The translations under genes and the position numbers were made by a program. A stretch of 64,000 nt of DNA from the NCBI RefSeq assembly GCF_035594125.1, contig NC_087190.1:9134104-9198103 (forward strand), given 5' to 3'. The DNA is from Scylla paramamosain. Lineage: Eukaryota > Arthropoda > Malacostraca > Decapoda > Portunidae. The notes under the pieces are model-generated. The model saw nothing but the letters and a program-made list of their open reading frames with translations. It was not told the origin of the DNA and ran no database searches. This document shows, piece by piece, positions 1-12,821 of the stretch; the stretch's first letter is position 1, and each line of letters starts with the position of its first letter.

Positions 1-53
<53 letters not shown>
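1..53. repeat. (AG)n microsatellite
   Basis: Uninterrupted AG dinucleotide array that runs off the left edge of the window, so its true length is unknown. Confidence 0.97.
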
Positions 54-55
<2 letters not shown>

Positions 56-403
56 CACTTGTTTGTGTTTTGTTTCTTATAATAAGTTCCCCAAGAGAAA
101 CAGAGCTAGTTCCTACTCAGTAAAAGACTGCTCAGAGCTGTGGCCGCATTGCTACTATTTTGGATTCACAGCTTCTGATATCTCATTATTATGTTAAAAG
201 TTAGGTATTTTAAGTACCTATTACATAAGCAACTTGCTTTGGTAAGTGGAAGTCATGTCATATGTTAGTAGTTATGAGTGTTACTATAGGATAAGGTTGT
301 TAAAATGGGTACATTTTTAGTTAGGTAAGGTAGGATGGCTGCTGACAAGAAGATTCCCGCTGGTTCCATTTGTTCACGCTGGCTCCATTGTATTTCTGAA
401 AAA
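54..403. other. Unassigned sequence, no gene seen
   Basis: AT-rich sequence between the (AG)n array and the LINE tail. I see no open frame with recognisable motifs. A short GTTAGGTAAGGTAGG stretch lies near 320, too brief to interpret. Confidence 0.5.
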
Positions 404-425
404 AAAATAAATAAATAAATAAATA
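404..425. repeat. (AAAT)n tail repeat at the LINE 3' end
   Basis: Short AAAT repeat directly beyond the last codons of the minus-strand LINE. Read on the minus strand it is a TTTA-type tail, so it probably marks the 3' end of that element. Confidence 0.7.
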
Positions 426-1149
<724 letters not shown>

Positions 1150-1369
1150 GTGCCCACGTATTCCAGTCGATTGTAATTTTACACCTAAAAACTTTCCTTC
1201 TTTGCAAGTATTTATTTTTTTGTTGTTTATAGTTAGTGGCTCAGTTTTATATTGCGCCATAGGAATTATTATAAATTTCTCACTTGTTCTTATTTTCCAC
1301 ATTTCTTTCATATTTGTTAATTCTTTCAATTTCACGCTCAACTTTTAATTTCATCGTTTTTTTTTTTTT

Positions 1370-2511
1370 TTATTTACTTTGCGAAGTTATTACCTGGGTA
1401 ATATCATCTGCAAACATTGTTGTTAGACATCCATGACCAAGTTCCGGTAAATCGTTGCTAAAAAGGGTATACAGGGTGGGCGAAAGTACACTACCTTGAG
1501 ATACTCCACTTAACAGATTTATAATATTACTGGTATCATTTCCTATATATATTTTTGCAGTTCTGTTATTTAAAAAGTTAGTGTTTTTTTTCAAGTATTG
1601 CTGGAAGTCTGAGCTGTAGTAGTTTATATTTAAGGCCATTGTGCCATACATTGTCAAAAGCCTTGGTTACATCACGCAGTACCACATATATTTGTTTTTT
1701 TTTTTGTTTTGTTTTTTGCTAATGCATTAGCTATTGTCTCGTAAGTTGTGGTAATAGCTGTGTGAGTACCTTTAGATGGCCTGAATCCGTGCTGTCGTTC
1801 TTTTATTATTTTATGTTCTGAGAGGAATGTATTTAGTCTTGCTAAAATCAGTCTTTCATATAACTTTCCAGGTACTTCTAGCAATGAAATTGGTCTGTAA
1901 TTCAGAGGGTTTAACGGTGACTTCATTTGTTTAGATATAAATTTTATCATTGCATTTTTAAATCATTTTGGGAAGTAACCTGTCGAATAACATGCATTAA
2001 ATATGTTTTTGAGATGTTCTATTATTTTGTCTGTAAATTTTTGTAAAATAACTTAGTTTATTTTGGATGTTCCAGGAGCTTTATTTTAAAATTTCTTTAT
2101 ACAACCTCTAATTTCCTCTGTTGCTATTTCCCGTGTATGGTAGTTTTCAGTATTTAATCTGTTCATGTCAACAATATCAAAAGATTTAAGTCTGTTTGAT
2201 TGGACATTTATGATTGCATTTATGTGGTCTGTATGTGGTAAATCGAAGTTTACTTCATCCTCTTTTGTTACTTTGAATATATTTCCCCAAGTTTTTTTTT
2301 CCATTAATGCACACTTTTCTTGATCAGAATAATGCTTATTTGCTTCCATATCTTTCATATAATTAGTGTGAGTAGTGTTGGAACCTTTCAATATATTTAT
2401 TCTCCTCCAAAAATCTTTATTGTCTTTGCTGTAATCTATTACGTGTTTTATCTTTTCTTCCCAATTTTTATTTTGTGCTTCTTTACATTTTATTCTCAGT
2501 TCATTTCTCAT
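1370..2511 (-). pseudogene. LINE ORF2 reverse transcriptase core
   Basis: Pieces of one reverse transcriptase in shifted frames. From N to C on the minus strand: a linker with WEEKIKHV..., the motif LNYRPISLLEVPGKLYERLI, then QHGFRPSKGTHTA, then a stretch reading as TKAFDNVWHNGL in another frame, then SGVSQGSVLSPTLYTLF and the catalytic box FADD (near 1415). The first Asp-containing motif lies at a frameshift near 1660. These are standard non-LTR reverse transcriptase motifs; the wording is closest to Jockey-clade proteins I know. Inactive. Confidence 0.8.
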
Positions 2512-2874
2512 TCTTATAAATTCTCTGTAATTATCATAATTTCATCCATTTTTTTAAAGCTACTTGTTTGTACACATTAAACTGTCTTTCCAAGTGTCTT
2601 ATTTCCTCAGTATATTTCAAATGTCTTATCCGTTTAAAATTACTTTTAGGAATTGCTTTGTTCATTGCTTTATTAATTGTTTTTATCCATTTATTAATCT
2701 CCTCTTCCAATGAACTTACATCTTTCTGGTTAAAATTGGTTATTGTTATTTCTTCATCAACTGTTTTTTGAAAAGTGTCCCAATCGGCTTTTCTAGTGTT
2801 GTATATAGATGGTTTTTGGACTAAGATTGGTTCTGTTGAAGGCTGTAAAATTGTGGTAATCTCTCCAGGTTCTT

Positions 2875-3267
2875 TTAGTTTAAAAAATTATGTTTATTAG
2901 AAAAAATTTTATCAGGGTTCGTTGCTGAAATGTGTGTGAAAGTAGGGAAACTGGGCCCCAAATGTAGCATTCTATCTTGACTTATTAGACTGCTTAGACT
3001 TTTTCCAACTATGTTGTCAGTTTTATTCCCGAACGATTTATGAGCACCATTAAAGTCTCCAAGTATATAAGCTGGTATAATGTTGTTTAGTATTTTGTAC
3101 ATATCGGTAAATGGTAAATACGGTCTTCTCGGAGGTAGGTAAGTTGTTGCTACTATTATAGGTCCCAGTGCAGTTTGCAGCTCAACAGCTAAGAAGTCTG
3201 TATCATAATCATCGAATAGTTTGTGTTGTAAATTATGTTTTATTGCTATAGCTGATCCATCTGCCAT
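2875..3267 (-). pseudogene. LINE ORF2 endonuclease domain fragment
   Basis: Fragment of an APE-like endonuclease, the enzyme that nicks target DNA for target-primed reverse transcription. Visible signature pieces are the substrate-facing AVELQTALGPIIVATTYLPP strand, the catalytic YILGDFNGAHKSFG block (GDFN...H), and a downstream FPTFTH segment. The first catalytic glutamate region, expected around 3300-3420, is disrupted by stops. The frame also breaks after 2875 before the reverse transcriptase. Confidence 0.75.
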
Positions 3268-3909
3268 TTCCTGTGCATTATTTACTTTATATGGTTTGTA
3301 TCCAGGAATTTTTAATGAATCTGAATCTTTAAGGCCATGACTAGGATTATGTCTGGAGAATTTCTTACATAATAATTTGTTAATGAGGTCTTATTGGTTC
3401 TCCAATTAAGGACATTATGCTGTATTATTTTTATAGAATGCATCAGAGTGAATGTTTCCTAATCTTTGAATCTCTTGGCAAGGGAGAGCGTTCTTGTAGG
3501 AGACCAGATTTTATTTTTCTAAAGTTGTCCCTTCCTACAGTGTTCCAGCATTTATTTAAGTTTATCTCTTCTTTTATTATCATTTCCATGATTTCTTCCT
3601 CATTAAATTTAGGATCAGTGTAAGTCCATTTATAAATATTATTCCTAATTCCATGAATTAAGTCTCTCGAAGTAAATTTACCTTCTGGCTAGCCTTGGTC
3701 TTTGGAAGTATAAAATTGAAGGCCAATATGTTTTGATTCCAAGGAGTATATACTTTGTTCCATTGACTGTATTTCTTCATCGATGTTTACATCCTCATTA
3801 TTATCACTCCTCATGTCACTCACTTTATTATTTTGGTCTAATATCTTTTCTTTTACTTGTGATGTGTCTGTTTTTTTTTTAGGTACTTTGTTTTTATAAT
3901 GCTTTGAGC

Positions 3910-4874
3910 CTATTTAAATGTTGCATCATTTGGTATAATTATATTGGGTAAATTGTTTTTCTTTAATATTGTATTAAGTTCTGCATAGCTTCCTGGATTT
4001 TCTATGTTTTTATTTTGGGCATGAGCAATACATATCTGGATTTTGAACATTTCTTCTTTCGTTATTTCTGGCAATTTAGTTTGGACTGGAATGGATGTTA
4101 TATTACTAGCAGCTCTAGTTACTCCAGCGTAGGTCGAGGCCTGTTTTTTTCTCTCATCTTTTCTCTTTTCTCTCAGTATGATTTTCCTCTTTATGCACCT
4201 CATAGCTAAAGAGCTATGGTTTTCCCCACAATTTATACATTTTTTTTTTTTTTTGTCTGTTCTTGGCACTGGAACCAGAGGTGCCCTTCGCTGCTACATT
4301 CTGAACAAATCTTATATTCCTTATCTTTAGGGCAATCTTTAGTATTATGCTCCTCAAGATGGTAACACTTCATGCAACATTTGATGGGGATATAAGTTTC
4401 CTGTCTGATCTCATCTGGAGGAATACTGATGTTAAAAGCCAGAAGTCCAGTCTGAGTACATTTGTTTGCCAGGCTAGCTTGACTGAAAGTAATTTTTAAT
4501 GTGGATGAATTTGGGAACTTATAGATAGATTCGATTCCGTCTTGTGTCCAGCGATTTTGAGCTAAAAGTTCTTCCTTGATCTCTTCTTCTCCCCATTCAT
4601 AAACCAACTGGTCAACTCTAGAGGTAATTACGCTTTTATTTACCCTTTGCTCTGGAGGCAGAATGGGAATAAATCCTTTATTGTCCAGAGCAACTTTGAC
4701 ATCATTAGAAAAGATCTTTTCAGTGTCACTGTCATTATAAGTTAAGACTACAAAGCCATCGTTAGCAGTAAACACTCTTGTAATGTGAATTTGATTTCTG
4801 CACAGTATGCTCACAAGTGCAAGTTTTTTGTCTTTATTAGGGAATGTCCTACTCTTTATTTTAACTCGATTCAT
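3910..4874 (-). pseudogene. LINE ORF1, gag-like nucleic-acid chaperone with zinc knuckles
   Basis: Starts at ATG 4874 (MNRVKIKSRTF). The N-terminal about 150 residues match the general RNA-binding region of Jockey gag proteins. Three zinc knuckles follow: CMKCYHLEEHNTKDC, then CSECSSEGHLWFQC, then CINCGENHSSLAMRC. A run of lysine codons (poly(T) on the plus strand near 4240-4255) carries a frameshift, so the protein is read in two overlapping frames, 4874-4233 and 4269-3910. The C-terminal part is lysine-rich and then hydrophilic. In the family this protein coats the element RNA and helps carry it to the nucleus. The slippage-prone A tract is probably a mutation rather than programmed frameshifting, but both are possible. 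Confidence 0.75.
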
Positions 4875-5339
4875 TCTGACATTCTACCTACAGCACTTCT
4901 GCCTGCCTAAGTACAGAGTGCTGTCCTGTGAAGGTCTTACTCCTAACTATCAGAGTCCCTATGGCCCTGTGTACGGACTTTCTATAACCACCCGTCTAAC
5001 GGGCCCCTTCATTGAGAACAATTAGTCTGTAAACCTTCAGGGTTCTGCTTCGTACTGTTCTCATGCACGTCTAATTGGGCAAAAGCTGTGAAGTCCAAGT
5101 CACTGCTGTAGAGAGAGAGACAGGAACAGAGTCCCTATTAATCTTCTGTTGCAGAAACTAAGTCCACAAGTGGACAAAACTGGCTTAACCAGTAAGAAAT
5201 CCTCCTCTATGTCAGAGACTAAGTCCCCAAGCCTGCTGTCTCACCGAGACTAAGTCCACAAAGTGGACTTGGAAGCAACGAGGCCGAGAGAGGAGGTCCG
5301 CACCTTACAACAGCTGAACTGGCAAAAAGGTCATTTCTT

Positions 5340-6140
5340 TTATACAGCTGCCTCGGGTTTGGGCTCGGGCAGCTCGGCTTCTGATTGGCTGGGAGCGGCT
5401 GGGTTTAGGCTTCCCTTCATACTCGGGAGCGCTTGTAGGTCTTGGTTCTGTATGTTAAGCTTTGGCTCTAAGTTCATGATATGTAGGACTTCTAAGATGG
5501 GGAGGCGTCTGTTATCCTTGCATGTGGTGATGATCTTCGTTTGTTCTTCAAGGTATTTTCTAGTGAGTGTGGTTTTGTGCACTTGGGTCACGTGGGTCTT
5601 GGGCGCGCCTAATGTTAGGTGGTAGCTGAGTCTTCTACTTAATCGCATTGTCGTCATGCCGATATAGGTTGATTGAAGGGCTGTACAGTTCCCTTGGATG
5701 TAAGTGAACTTATACACGACATGAGACTGCTGCATTTTCTCCTTTTGTTTGTGGTGGACTGTTTCGGAGTAGGAGGTGGCTGATTTTCTTGATTGAGAAG
5801 TGTGCCTTGTAATAAATCTTGATGTTTTCTTTCTCTTCCTTGTTGCTTTCCCGCTGCAATATTCATTCAGTATTTTCTTGATTTGCTTGTTTATTTCTTC
5901 CGCGGTGAATCCGTTGTTGAGGAGAACATTCGCGGATCTTTTTATCTCTTCCTGGGCTTCTATCCACTCGCTGCAGTGTGTGATGGCTCTTCTTATGTAG
6001 GAAGCAATCGTAGAGTCTTTGTAGCGTTGATGGCACTCATTTCTTCCATTTAAACACTGTCCTGTGTTAGTTGGTTTGATGTAGACACTGGTGGAGAAAC
6101 TCTCTTCAGTTTGTGTGACTAACACGTCAAGAATTGGCAT
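5340..6140 (-). pseudogene. PLE linker and GIY-YIG endonuclease domain
   Basis: A 266-residue frame that continues the Penelope-like ORF. The first part has the conserved PLE connector: VYIKPTNTGQCLNGRNECHQ, then YKDSTIASYIRRAI, then NVLLNNGFTAEEI. The C-terminal third carries the endonuclease core: VVYKF, about a dozen residues later STYIGMTTMRLSRRLSYHL, and the trailing RKYLEEQTKI and LPILEVLHIM blocks. The canonical GIY appears as a degenerate VYKF...TYIG arrangement. In PLEs this domain makes the target nick. Its first ATG is an internal Met; the true ORF begins in the RT upstream. Confidence 0.85.
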
Positions 6141-6159
6141 TTTTCCTTCATTGCTTTTT

Positions 6160-6420
6160 TTATGTGGTGAAGTTGAGTCCAGAAGTCTCTTGCAGGCAGG
6201 TTCTTAGATGTTCAATTTCCTCTTCCTCTCTTGTTTTGATGAAGATATCGTCAATGTAACGGCAGTAGATGTCTGGTTTGCTGATTTTACTGAAGACTTC
6301 TTCTACGCAGCCCATGAAGAAATTTGACAGCAGGACTCCGAGTGGTGATCCCATTGCTACACCGTCTACTTGCTGATATTCCTGTCCTCGAGGACAGTGA
6401 AGGGTGCTTTGGTGCAACAT
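6160..6420 (-). pseudogene. PLE reverse transcriptase, catalytic palm fragment
   Basis: Carries QVDGVAMGSPLGVLLSNFFM and YCRYIDDIFIKTR with the catalytic IDD. These are the palm motifs of Penelope-type RT. It is out of frame with the N-terminal fragment, overlapping it by about 50 bp. Confidence 0.88.
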
Positions 6421-6625
6421 TGCAATAGGCCTCGTAAGACTTCTTCAGGGACATCTAGTGACGGCGTGGTGTCAACTCTACAAATTCGTTCTATGATGTA
6501 GTTGATAGTACGGTCGACAGGTACATTAGTGAACAGCGACTCGACGTCCAGTAAAGCGATAGTTCCTTTTGTCTTGTTGTTCTTCAAGATGTCATTCTCT
6601 ACAACCTCCGAGAAGACAACAACCT

Positions 6626-6635
<10 letters not shown>
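6366..6635 (-). pseudogene. PLE reverse transcriptase, N-terminal fragment
   Basis: Contains [20 protein letters not shown] and [16 protein letters not shown], the hallmark first catalytic block of Penelope reverse transcriptases, with the first Asp in [10 protein letters not shown]. The fragment starts right at the inverted junction near 6630, so the upstream half of the RT is missing. Confidence 0.85.
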
Positions 6636-6930
<295 letters not shown>

Positions 6931-7439
6931 GTTTTGTGCAGTGTAAACATAAAGAAAGAAGAAGAAGAGAGACAGAAAGACAAGGAAGGTGCGGGCAGTG
7001 TAAGCATCACGGTCGCCCCCGTACAGTGTGACCATTCATAATATTGACAGATCCCAAGAATGCCCTATTAAAAAATCCAAGATGAAAAAAAAAAATATTC
7101 CTAAAATACAGCTGTATGTAAAAATTGGGCATATTTTTACAAAATAAAGTATAAGTCTTACCTTACATATCACTGAACAAATACTTGAATTAGAGTATCA
7201 TCTGCTTCGTCATCACTGGCAACTTCGACACCTGGATAAAGTGTTGCCTCCTCTCCCTTTTTGCGTTCATTTTTCGCTCTTCGTAGCGTTGGGGCACTGA
7301 CCATGCTTGACGTCTCTGATGAGTGAAGTCGAGGGCTGCCACTGATAGCAAGGTGCACCTTGTTGCACAAAAGATCCACTGAACACATGCAGAGGAGTGA
7401 GGAAGAGCCAGCAGGCTGCACATAAATTTTGATAAAATG
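6931..7439. other. Unassigned sequence with a dispersed AAGGAAGGTG motif
   Basis: No supported gene. The AG-rich 6955-7040 part resembles 18040-18170: both have AAGGAAGGTG followed by a CACGGTC segment, so it is probably part of a dispersed repeat. 7170-7420 is open on the minus strand but shows no recognisable domain. Confidence 0.4.
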
Positions 7440-8301
7440 TTGAATTTAGGCTCATTTTTCCTATCTTTGACATTTTAATTAAAACCAGAAACTTGTTGCT
7501 ACTTTACTTAGGTTTTTCAGGGATTCTTTAGCATATAACAAGTCCTTCCACTGAACATCTAAGATAACCAGCTCTTCTTCCACTAGTGTTGTAGAAAATT
7601 AAGTGCTAATTTTATCATAGATCCTGTTTCTCTTCGGGCACAGTGCCTCTTCCGGATCAATAATTTTCAGAAAAGAAAGAACACTTTTTTCATCGAAGAT
7701 AGATCTTTTCTTTATCTGCGAGCACAGTTTTACTAAGAACGCCAATTAAGGCGAAATCTGTTTTCATTTTCTCACAGGGGTTCTTTAATCATCATGGCTC
7801 TACATCTGCCACTAAGGTCGATGTCTCTGACTCTCTTGTGTAAAGAAACATCAAGTGGTTCAATGAAAACTAACTCTGGAGTGAATTACATCACCTCTTT
7901 TAAACATTCCCAAGATACTTCTGTATTCATCTGAAATAGTAGTGAAGAGTACTGTAAGTCTGAAATATTGAGAGTGAAATTCTACGTTCATTTTGTCAAT
8001 TTTGGGAAGGATATAATTGAGAAATAACAGCACGTGCTTGGTTCCTGTGTTGATCATAGCGCTGTGTATATGAGCTGCCCCATCAACTTTGTTAGTCCTG
8101 GCTTCACTTTAAAAAAATAGCAGTAATGTTTCCCACTGTTCCAAAAGTCTGCAAATGACTGACCCTCTTGAAAGCCATCGAGTCAGTGACAGTTTTAAGA
8201 TTCTGTGTTTGGGAGCACGAACTAGCTCCTGGATCATCTGAAAATCGTGTTTCCGTTTACTACTACGTGTAAAGTAACAACAAACATCTTTTACAAAAGA
8301 T

Positions 8302-8589
8302 TCAAGCCAACTGTTGACTGGCATGATTCGAGCACAAATCAAATGAGTGGCACACACATCCTAGAATGAAAACTGATGGAACATCATTCTTCAGTAGTGC
8401 CTGGAATCCTTTGTTGGCTCCTAGCATAGTAGAGCAATTATCACTAGCGAATCCAGTAATATTTTCTAAGGGTATCTCATTACTTTTCAGCAATTCTTGC
8501 ACTGAATCATATAGCCCTACTAATGTTGCATCATTCACTTCAATCACATCTAAAAGTGCATCTGTAACTTTACCTTTTTTTTTCATCAT
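8302..8589 (-). pseudogene. hAT transposase catalytic core fragment
   Basis: The segment with ITGFASDNCSTMLGANKGFQ holds the conserved DN of the second catalytic block of hAT enzymes. CVCHSFDLCSNHAS follows, the usual CH motif that supports DNA binding. The frame shifts into the adjacent 8357-8109 fragment, which has SLTRWLSRGSVICRLLEQW, the TRW motif. No intact protein can be read. Confidence 0.85.
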
Positions 8590-8917
8590 AAAATCGTACC
8601 ATCACTGCTGGCACTTGAGATATAGATACATCAGCGCACTCATCTATCATCAGTGAAAAAACTGTTTTCTTGGGAATGTTTACTACTGACCGTTTTCTTC
8701 AAATGCAAAGCCATCTTGCAACAAACAGGAAGGTTTTGTTCTTTTCACTTTCATTTCCTTTCCTACTTCAGAAGTGGGAAGTATTTTTTTGATAGACTCA
8801 ACTAAATGTTCTACTAGTCTGAAGGGTACGTTGTGCTTAGCTATGTATGATGCCAGCACAATCTTTGTCTTTGCCATTCTATCTTTAATATCATCTTCAG
8901 AATAGGAAGCCTTAAAA

Positions 8918-8919
<2 letters not shown>

Positions 8920-8955
<36 letters not shown>
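8920..8955. repeat. Poly(A)/(AG)n short repeat
   Basis: A short A run followed by an AG repeat inside the hAT remnant, between the BED finger and the rest of the transposase. Confidence 0.9.
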
Positions 8956-8959
<4 letters not shown>

Positions 8960-9289
8960 GATGCTAACGAAACTTTTTTTTAGCTTCATAGTTTTCTACG
9001 TGTTTTCCTGAAGCTTGGTGTTGCATAAGAGAAGATTTGTTACAGTTCTTTAACATGACTTCACAAACATTGCAAAGGGTTGTATACATATCATTTGGAA
9101 CTGGTTTCACCCAGCTCTTAAGACTAGGGTCTTTCAGCCATTCTGTGTTAAAAGCTTCCTGGTACCATGTTTTTTTTTTTTCTTTTGAGGCAGGGTTGTA
9201 CTTTTACAGGCACATCCTCCTGGTACAGGATCAACATTACTCTGATCACTCATTGTTTCTTTTTTCAAACAAGTAGATCCGACCTCAGT

Positions 9290-9640
9290 ATGTACTGACC
9301 CTCTCAGAACTGAGTGTCTGAGACGTACGTGATGCCTCCCTCCATCGGTATCACATACGTGTCCTATACTTGTCCCTCCCTCCCAGGCCCATGTAAAGAC
9401 TCATACGTGTATCATGTACGTACTTTTGCCTGTTGCGACGTGCCACATCGTTAGGAAAATATCTCTTATTGATATCTACAAGCTTAATACACAGAGTATT
9501 ACCAAAAACTACTGTTTTTGGTAGAATCATTTTCTTATGAACAGGTTACTGTAAGTAATGTAGGCCTAGATATCTTTAGGAAAAACTAGCAACAAAACTA
9601 GTAATATATAGCTCCTTATAAGAATTCACAAGATTATTCA
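9290..9640. other. Unassigned sequence, no gene seen
   Basis: Spacer beyond the hAT remnant. It contains several ACGTAC/TACGTG-like words (9330-9425) but no open frame or structural signal I can assign. Confidence 0.4.
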
Positions 9641-9689
9641 CATATTTATCTTGAAAATCCAAGATCCTAAGACTAGGTATAAAAAAAAC

Positions 9690-9965
9690 CAAGATCTTGG
9701 GAAAAAAGCCACAGTGGTCCGTAGTTCTGCTCCCTCCCAGAGCTTTACTGCAAGTTTCTCAGCACAAAGTCATTCCCTTCCCTCCCTTAATTTTCCATAT
9801 TTCCCGTTATTCATTTGTATTGAGCCCCACACACTATTTAGTTAGAGTCCCCCTTACTTATAGAGTAATCTGTAGACATCCATCCATTATAGTTTAATCA
9901 TAATTATTTTCCAAAGAGAATTGTTCATATTGTACCAGTTACCAGCCTGAGATGAGCGGCGGCCG
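9690..9965. repeat. Dispersed repeat R1, copy 1
   Basis: Shares long blocks with 18130-18530: CATATTTCCCGTTATTCATTTGTATTGAG..., CTTATAGAGTAATC and TAATCATAATTATTTTC, ending with a CATATTGTACCA block. No ORF spans it. Its class is unknown; it could be a non-autonomous element or part of an LTR. Confidence 0.65.
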
Positions 9966-9974
9966 GGGAGGGTA

Positions 9975-12821
9975 CTTTTTTTTTTCTTTTCTGTAGGCGG
10001 GACACTGACCAAGGGCAACAAAAATCCAATAAAAAAAATGCCCACTGAAATGCCAGTCTCATAAAAGTGTCCGAAGAAGTAGTCAAAAATTGAACGTTAA
10101 GTATCTTGAAACCTCCCTCTTGAAGGAATTCAAGTCATAAGAAGGTGAAAATACAGAAGCAGACAAGGAGTTCCAGAGTTTACCAGAGAAAGGGATGAAT
10201 AATTGAGAATACTGGTTAACTCTTGCGTTAGAGAGGTGGACAGAATAGGGGTGAGAGAAAGAAGAAAGTCTTGTGCAGCGAGGCCGCGGGAGGAGGGAAG
10301 GCATGCAGTTAGCAAGATCAGAAGAGCAGTTAACATGGAAATAGCGGTAGAAGACAGCGAGAGATGCAACACTGCAGCGATGAGAGAGAGGCTGAAGACA
10401 GTCAGTTAGAGGAGAGGAGTTGATGAGAGGAAAAGCTTTTGATTCCACCCTGTCTAGAAGAGCAGTATGAGTGGAACCCCCCAGACATGTGAAGGATACT
10501 CCATACATGAACGGATAAGGCCCTTGTACAGAGATAGCAGCTGGGAGGGAGGGGGTTGGAGAAAAACTGGCGGAGACGTCTCAGGACACCTAACTTCATT
10601 GAAGCTGTTTTAGCTAGAGATGAGATGTGAAGTTTCCAGTTCAGATTATAAGTAAAGGACAGACCGAGGATGTTCAGTGTAGAAGGGGACAGTTGAGTGT
10701 CATTGAAGAAGAGGGGATAGTTGTCTGGAAGGTTGTGTCGCGTTGATAGATGGAGGAATTGAGTTTTTGAGGCATTGAACAATAACAAGTTTGCTCTGCC
10801 CCAATCAGAAATTTTAGAAAGATCAGAAGTCAAGCGTTCTGTGGCTACCCTGCATGAAATGTTCCTGAAGGAAACTTCCTGAAGGGTTGGACGTCTATGA
10901 AAAGACGTGGAAAAGTGCAGGGTGGTATCATCAGCGTAGGAGTGGATAGGACAAGAAGTTTGGTTTAGAAGATCATTAATGAATAATAAGAAAAGAGTCG
11001 GTGACAGGACAGAACCATGAGGAACACCACTGTTAATAGATTTAGGAGAAGAACAATGACCGTCTACCACAGCAGCAATAGCACGGTCAGAAAGGAACCT
11101 TGAGATGAAGTTACAGAGAGAAGGATAAAAGCCGTAGGAGGGTAATTTGGAAATCAAAGCTTTGTGCCAGACTCTATCAAAAGCTTTTGATATGTCCAAG
11201 GCAACAGCAAAAGTTTCACCAAAATCTCTAAAAGAGGATGACCAAGACTAAATAAGGAAAGCCAGATCACCAATAGAGCAGTCTTGACGTAACCCATACC
11301 GGCGATCAGATAGAAGGTTGTGAAGTGATAGATGTTTAAGAATCTTCCTGTTGAGGATAGATTAAAAAACTTTAGATTGGTAGGAAATTAAAGCAATAAG
11401 ACGGTAGTTTGAGGGATTAGAACGGTCACTCTTTTTAGGCTGAATGTAGGCAAACTTCCAGCACAAAGGAAAGGTAGATGCTGACAGACAGAGCTGAAAG
11501 AGTTTGACTAGGCAAGGTGCAAGCACGGAGGCACAGTTTCGGAGAACAATAAGAGGGATCCCATCAGGTCCATAAGCCTTCCGATGGTTTAGGCCAGCAA
11601 GGGCATGGAAAACATCATTGCGAAGAATTTTAATAGGTAGCATGAAGTAGTCAGAGGGTGGAGGAGAGGAAGGAACAAGCCCAGAATCGTCCAAGGTAGT
11701 GTTTTTAGCAAACGTTTGAGCGAAGAGTTCAGCTTTAGAAATAGATGTGATAGCAGTGGTGCCGTCTGGTTGAAATAAAGGAGGGAAAGAAGAAGAAGCA
11801 AAGTTATTGGAGATTTTTTGGCTAGATGCCAGAAGTCACAAGGGGAGTTAGATCTTGAAAGGTTTTAACACTTTCTGTTAATGAAGGAGTTTTGGTTAGT
11901 TGGAGAACAGACTTGGCATGGTTCCGGGCAGAAATATAAAGTGCATGAGATTCTGGTGATGGAAGGCTTAAGTACCTTTTGTGGGCCACATCTCTATCAT
12001 GTATAGCACGAGAACAAGCTGTGTTAAACTAAGGTTTGGAAGGTTTACATCAAGAAAAAGAGTGAGGAATGCACGCCTCCATGCCAGACACTATCACCTC
12101 TGTTATGCGCTCAGTACACAAAGACGGGTCCCTGACACGGAAGCAGTAGTCATTCCAAGGAAAATCAGCAAAATACCTCCACAGGTTCCCCCAACTAGCA
12201 GAGGCAAAACGCCAGAGGGACCTTCGCTTAGGGGAATCCTGAGGAGGGATTGGAGCGATAGGACAAGATACAGATATGAGATTGTGATCGGAGGAGCCCA
12301 ACGGAGAAGAAAGGGTGACAGCATAAGCAGGATTAGAGGTCAGGAAAAGGTCAAGAATGTTGGGCGTATCTCCAAGACGGTCAGGAATACGAGTAGGGTG
12401 TTGCACCAATTGCTCTAGTTCATGGAGGATAGCAAAGTTGAAGGCTAGTTCACCAGGATGGTCAGTGAAGGGGGAGGAAAGCCAAAGCTGGTGGTGAACA
12501 TTGAAGTCTCCAAGAATGGAGATCTCTGCAAAAGGGAAGAGGGTCAGAATGTGTTCCACTTTGGAAGTTAAATAGTCAAAGAATTTGTTATAGTCAGAGG
12601 AGTTAGGAGAGAGGTATACAGCACAGATAAATTTAGTTTGAGAGTGACTCTGTAGTCGTAGCCAGATGGTGGAAAACTCGGAAGATTCAAGAGCGTGGGC
12701 ACAAGAGCAGGTTAAGTCATTGCGCACATAAACGCAACATCCAACTTTGGATCGAAAATGAGGATACAGAAAGTAGGAGGGAACAGAAAAGGGGCTACTG
12801 TCAGTTGCCTGAGACACCTGA
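9975..12821 (-). mobile_element. LINE family A, copy 1 (5'-truncated)
   Basis: Family A is the main LINE of this window. This copy reads on the minus strand from the endonuclease to the A-rich tail (T run at 9975-9985 on the plus strand). The endonuclease at 12874-12050 has [14 protein letters not shown] and [11 protein letters not shown] pieces are at 11694-11362 and 11199-10402 (MDISKAFDRVWHKAL, SGVPHGSVLSPTLFLL, HSYADDTTLHF), and the C-terminus is at 10508-10083. Frameshifts separate all parts. The 5' junction is a perfect hairpin (12821-12853). Clade is uncertain; wording resembles Drosophila BS/jockey-type ORF2. Confidence 0.9.
10402..11199 (-). pseudogene. LINE family A reverse transcriptase (copy 1)
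   Basis: 265-residue stretch beginning inside the RT at MDISKAFDRVWHKALISK, with SGVPHGSVLSPTLFLLFIN and the catalytic YADD in HSYADDTTLHF. One canonical residue differs: SGVPHGS instead of SGVPQGS. Late blocks [15 protein letters not shown] and LGVLRRLRQFF follow. Frame breaks on both sides make it non-functional. Confidence 0.88.

Larger units (their letters stand above)
7440..9180 (-). mobile_element. hAT-superfamily DNA transposon remnant (hAT-1)
   Basis: Decayed hAT transposase read on the minus strand in several frames. The start is a BED-type finger at 9170-8975 (FNTEWLKDPSLKSW..., then CNVCEVMLKN, LMQHQASGKH). Next come 8877-8683 (LASYIAKHNVPFRLVEHLV), 8589-8302 (ITGFASDNCSTMLGANKGFQ, CVCHSFDLC) and 8357-8109 (SSKRKHDFQMIQE, LTRWLSRGSVICRLLEQW). 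The C-terminal part lies at 8057-7860 (LNYILPKIDKMNVEFHS) and to about 7450. This order is that of ZBED/KIAA1586-like hAT proteins. I could not identify terminal inverted repeats. Confidence 0.85.

Noticed and set aside
12050..12418. Plus-strand open frames opposite the LINE endonuclease
   Set aside because: Antisense shadows: the same frame recurs opposite every family A copy (28750, 48833, 53012) and follows the sense codons.
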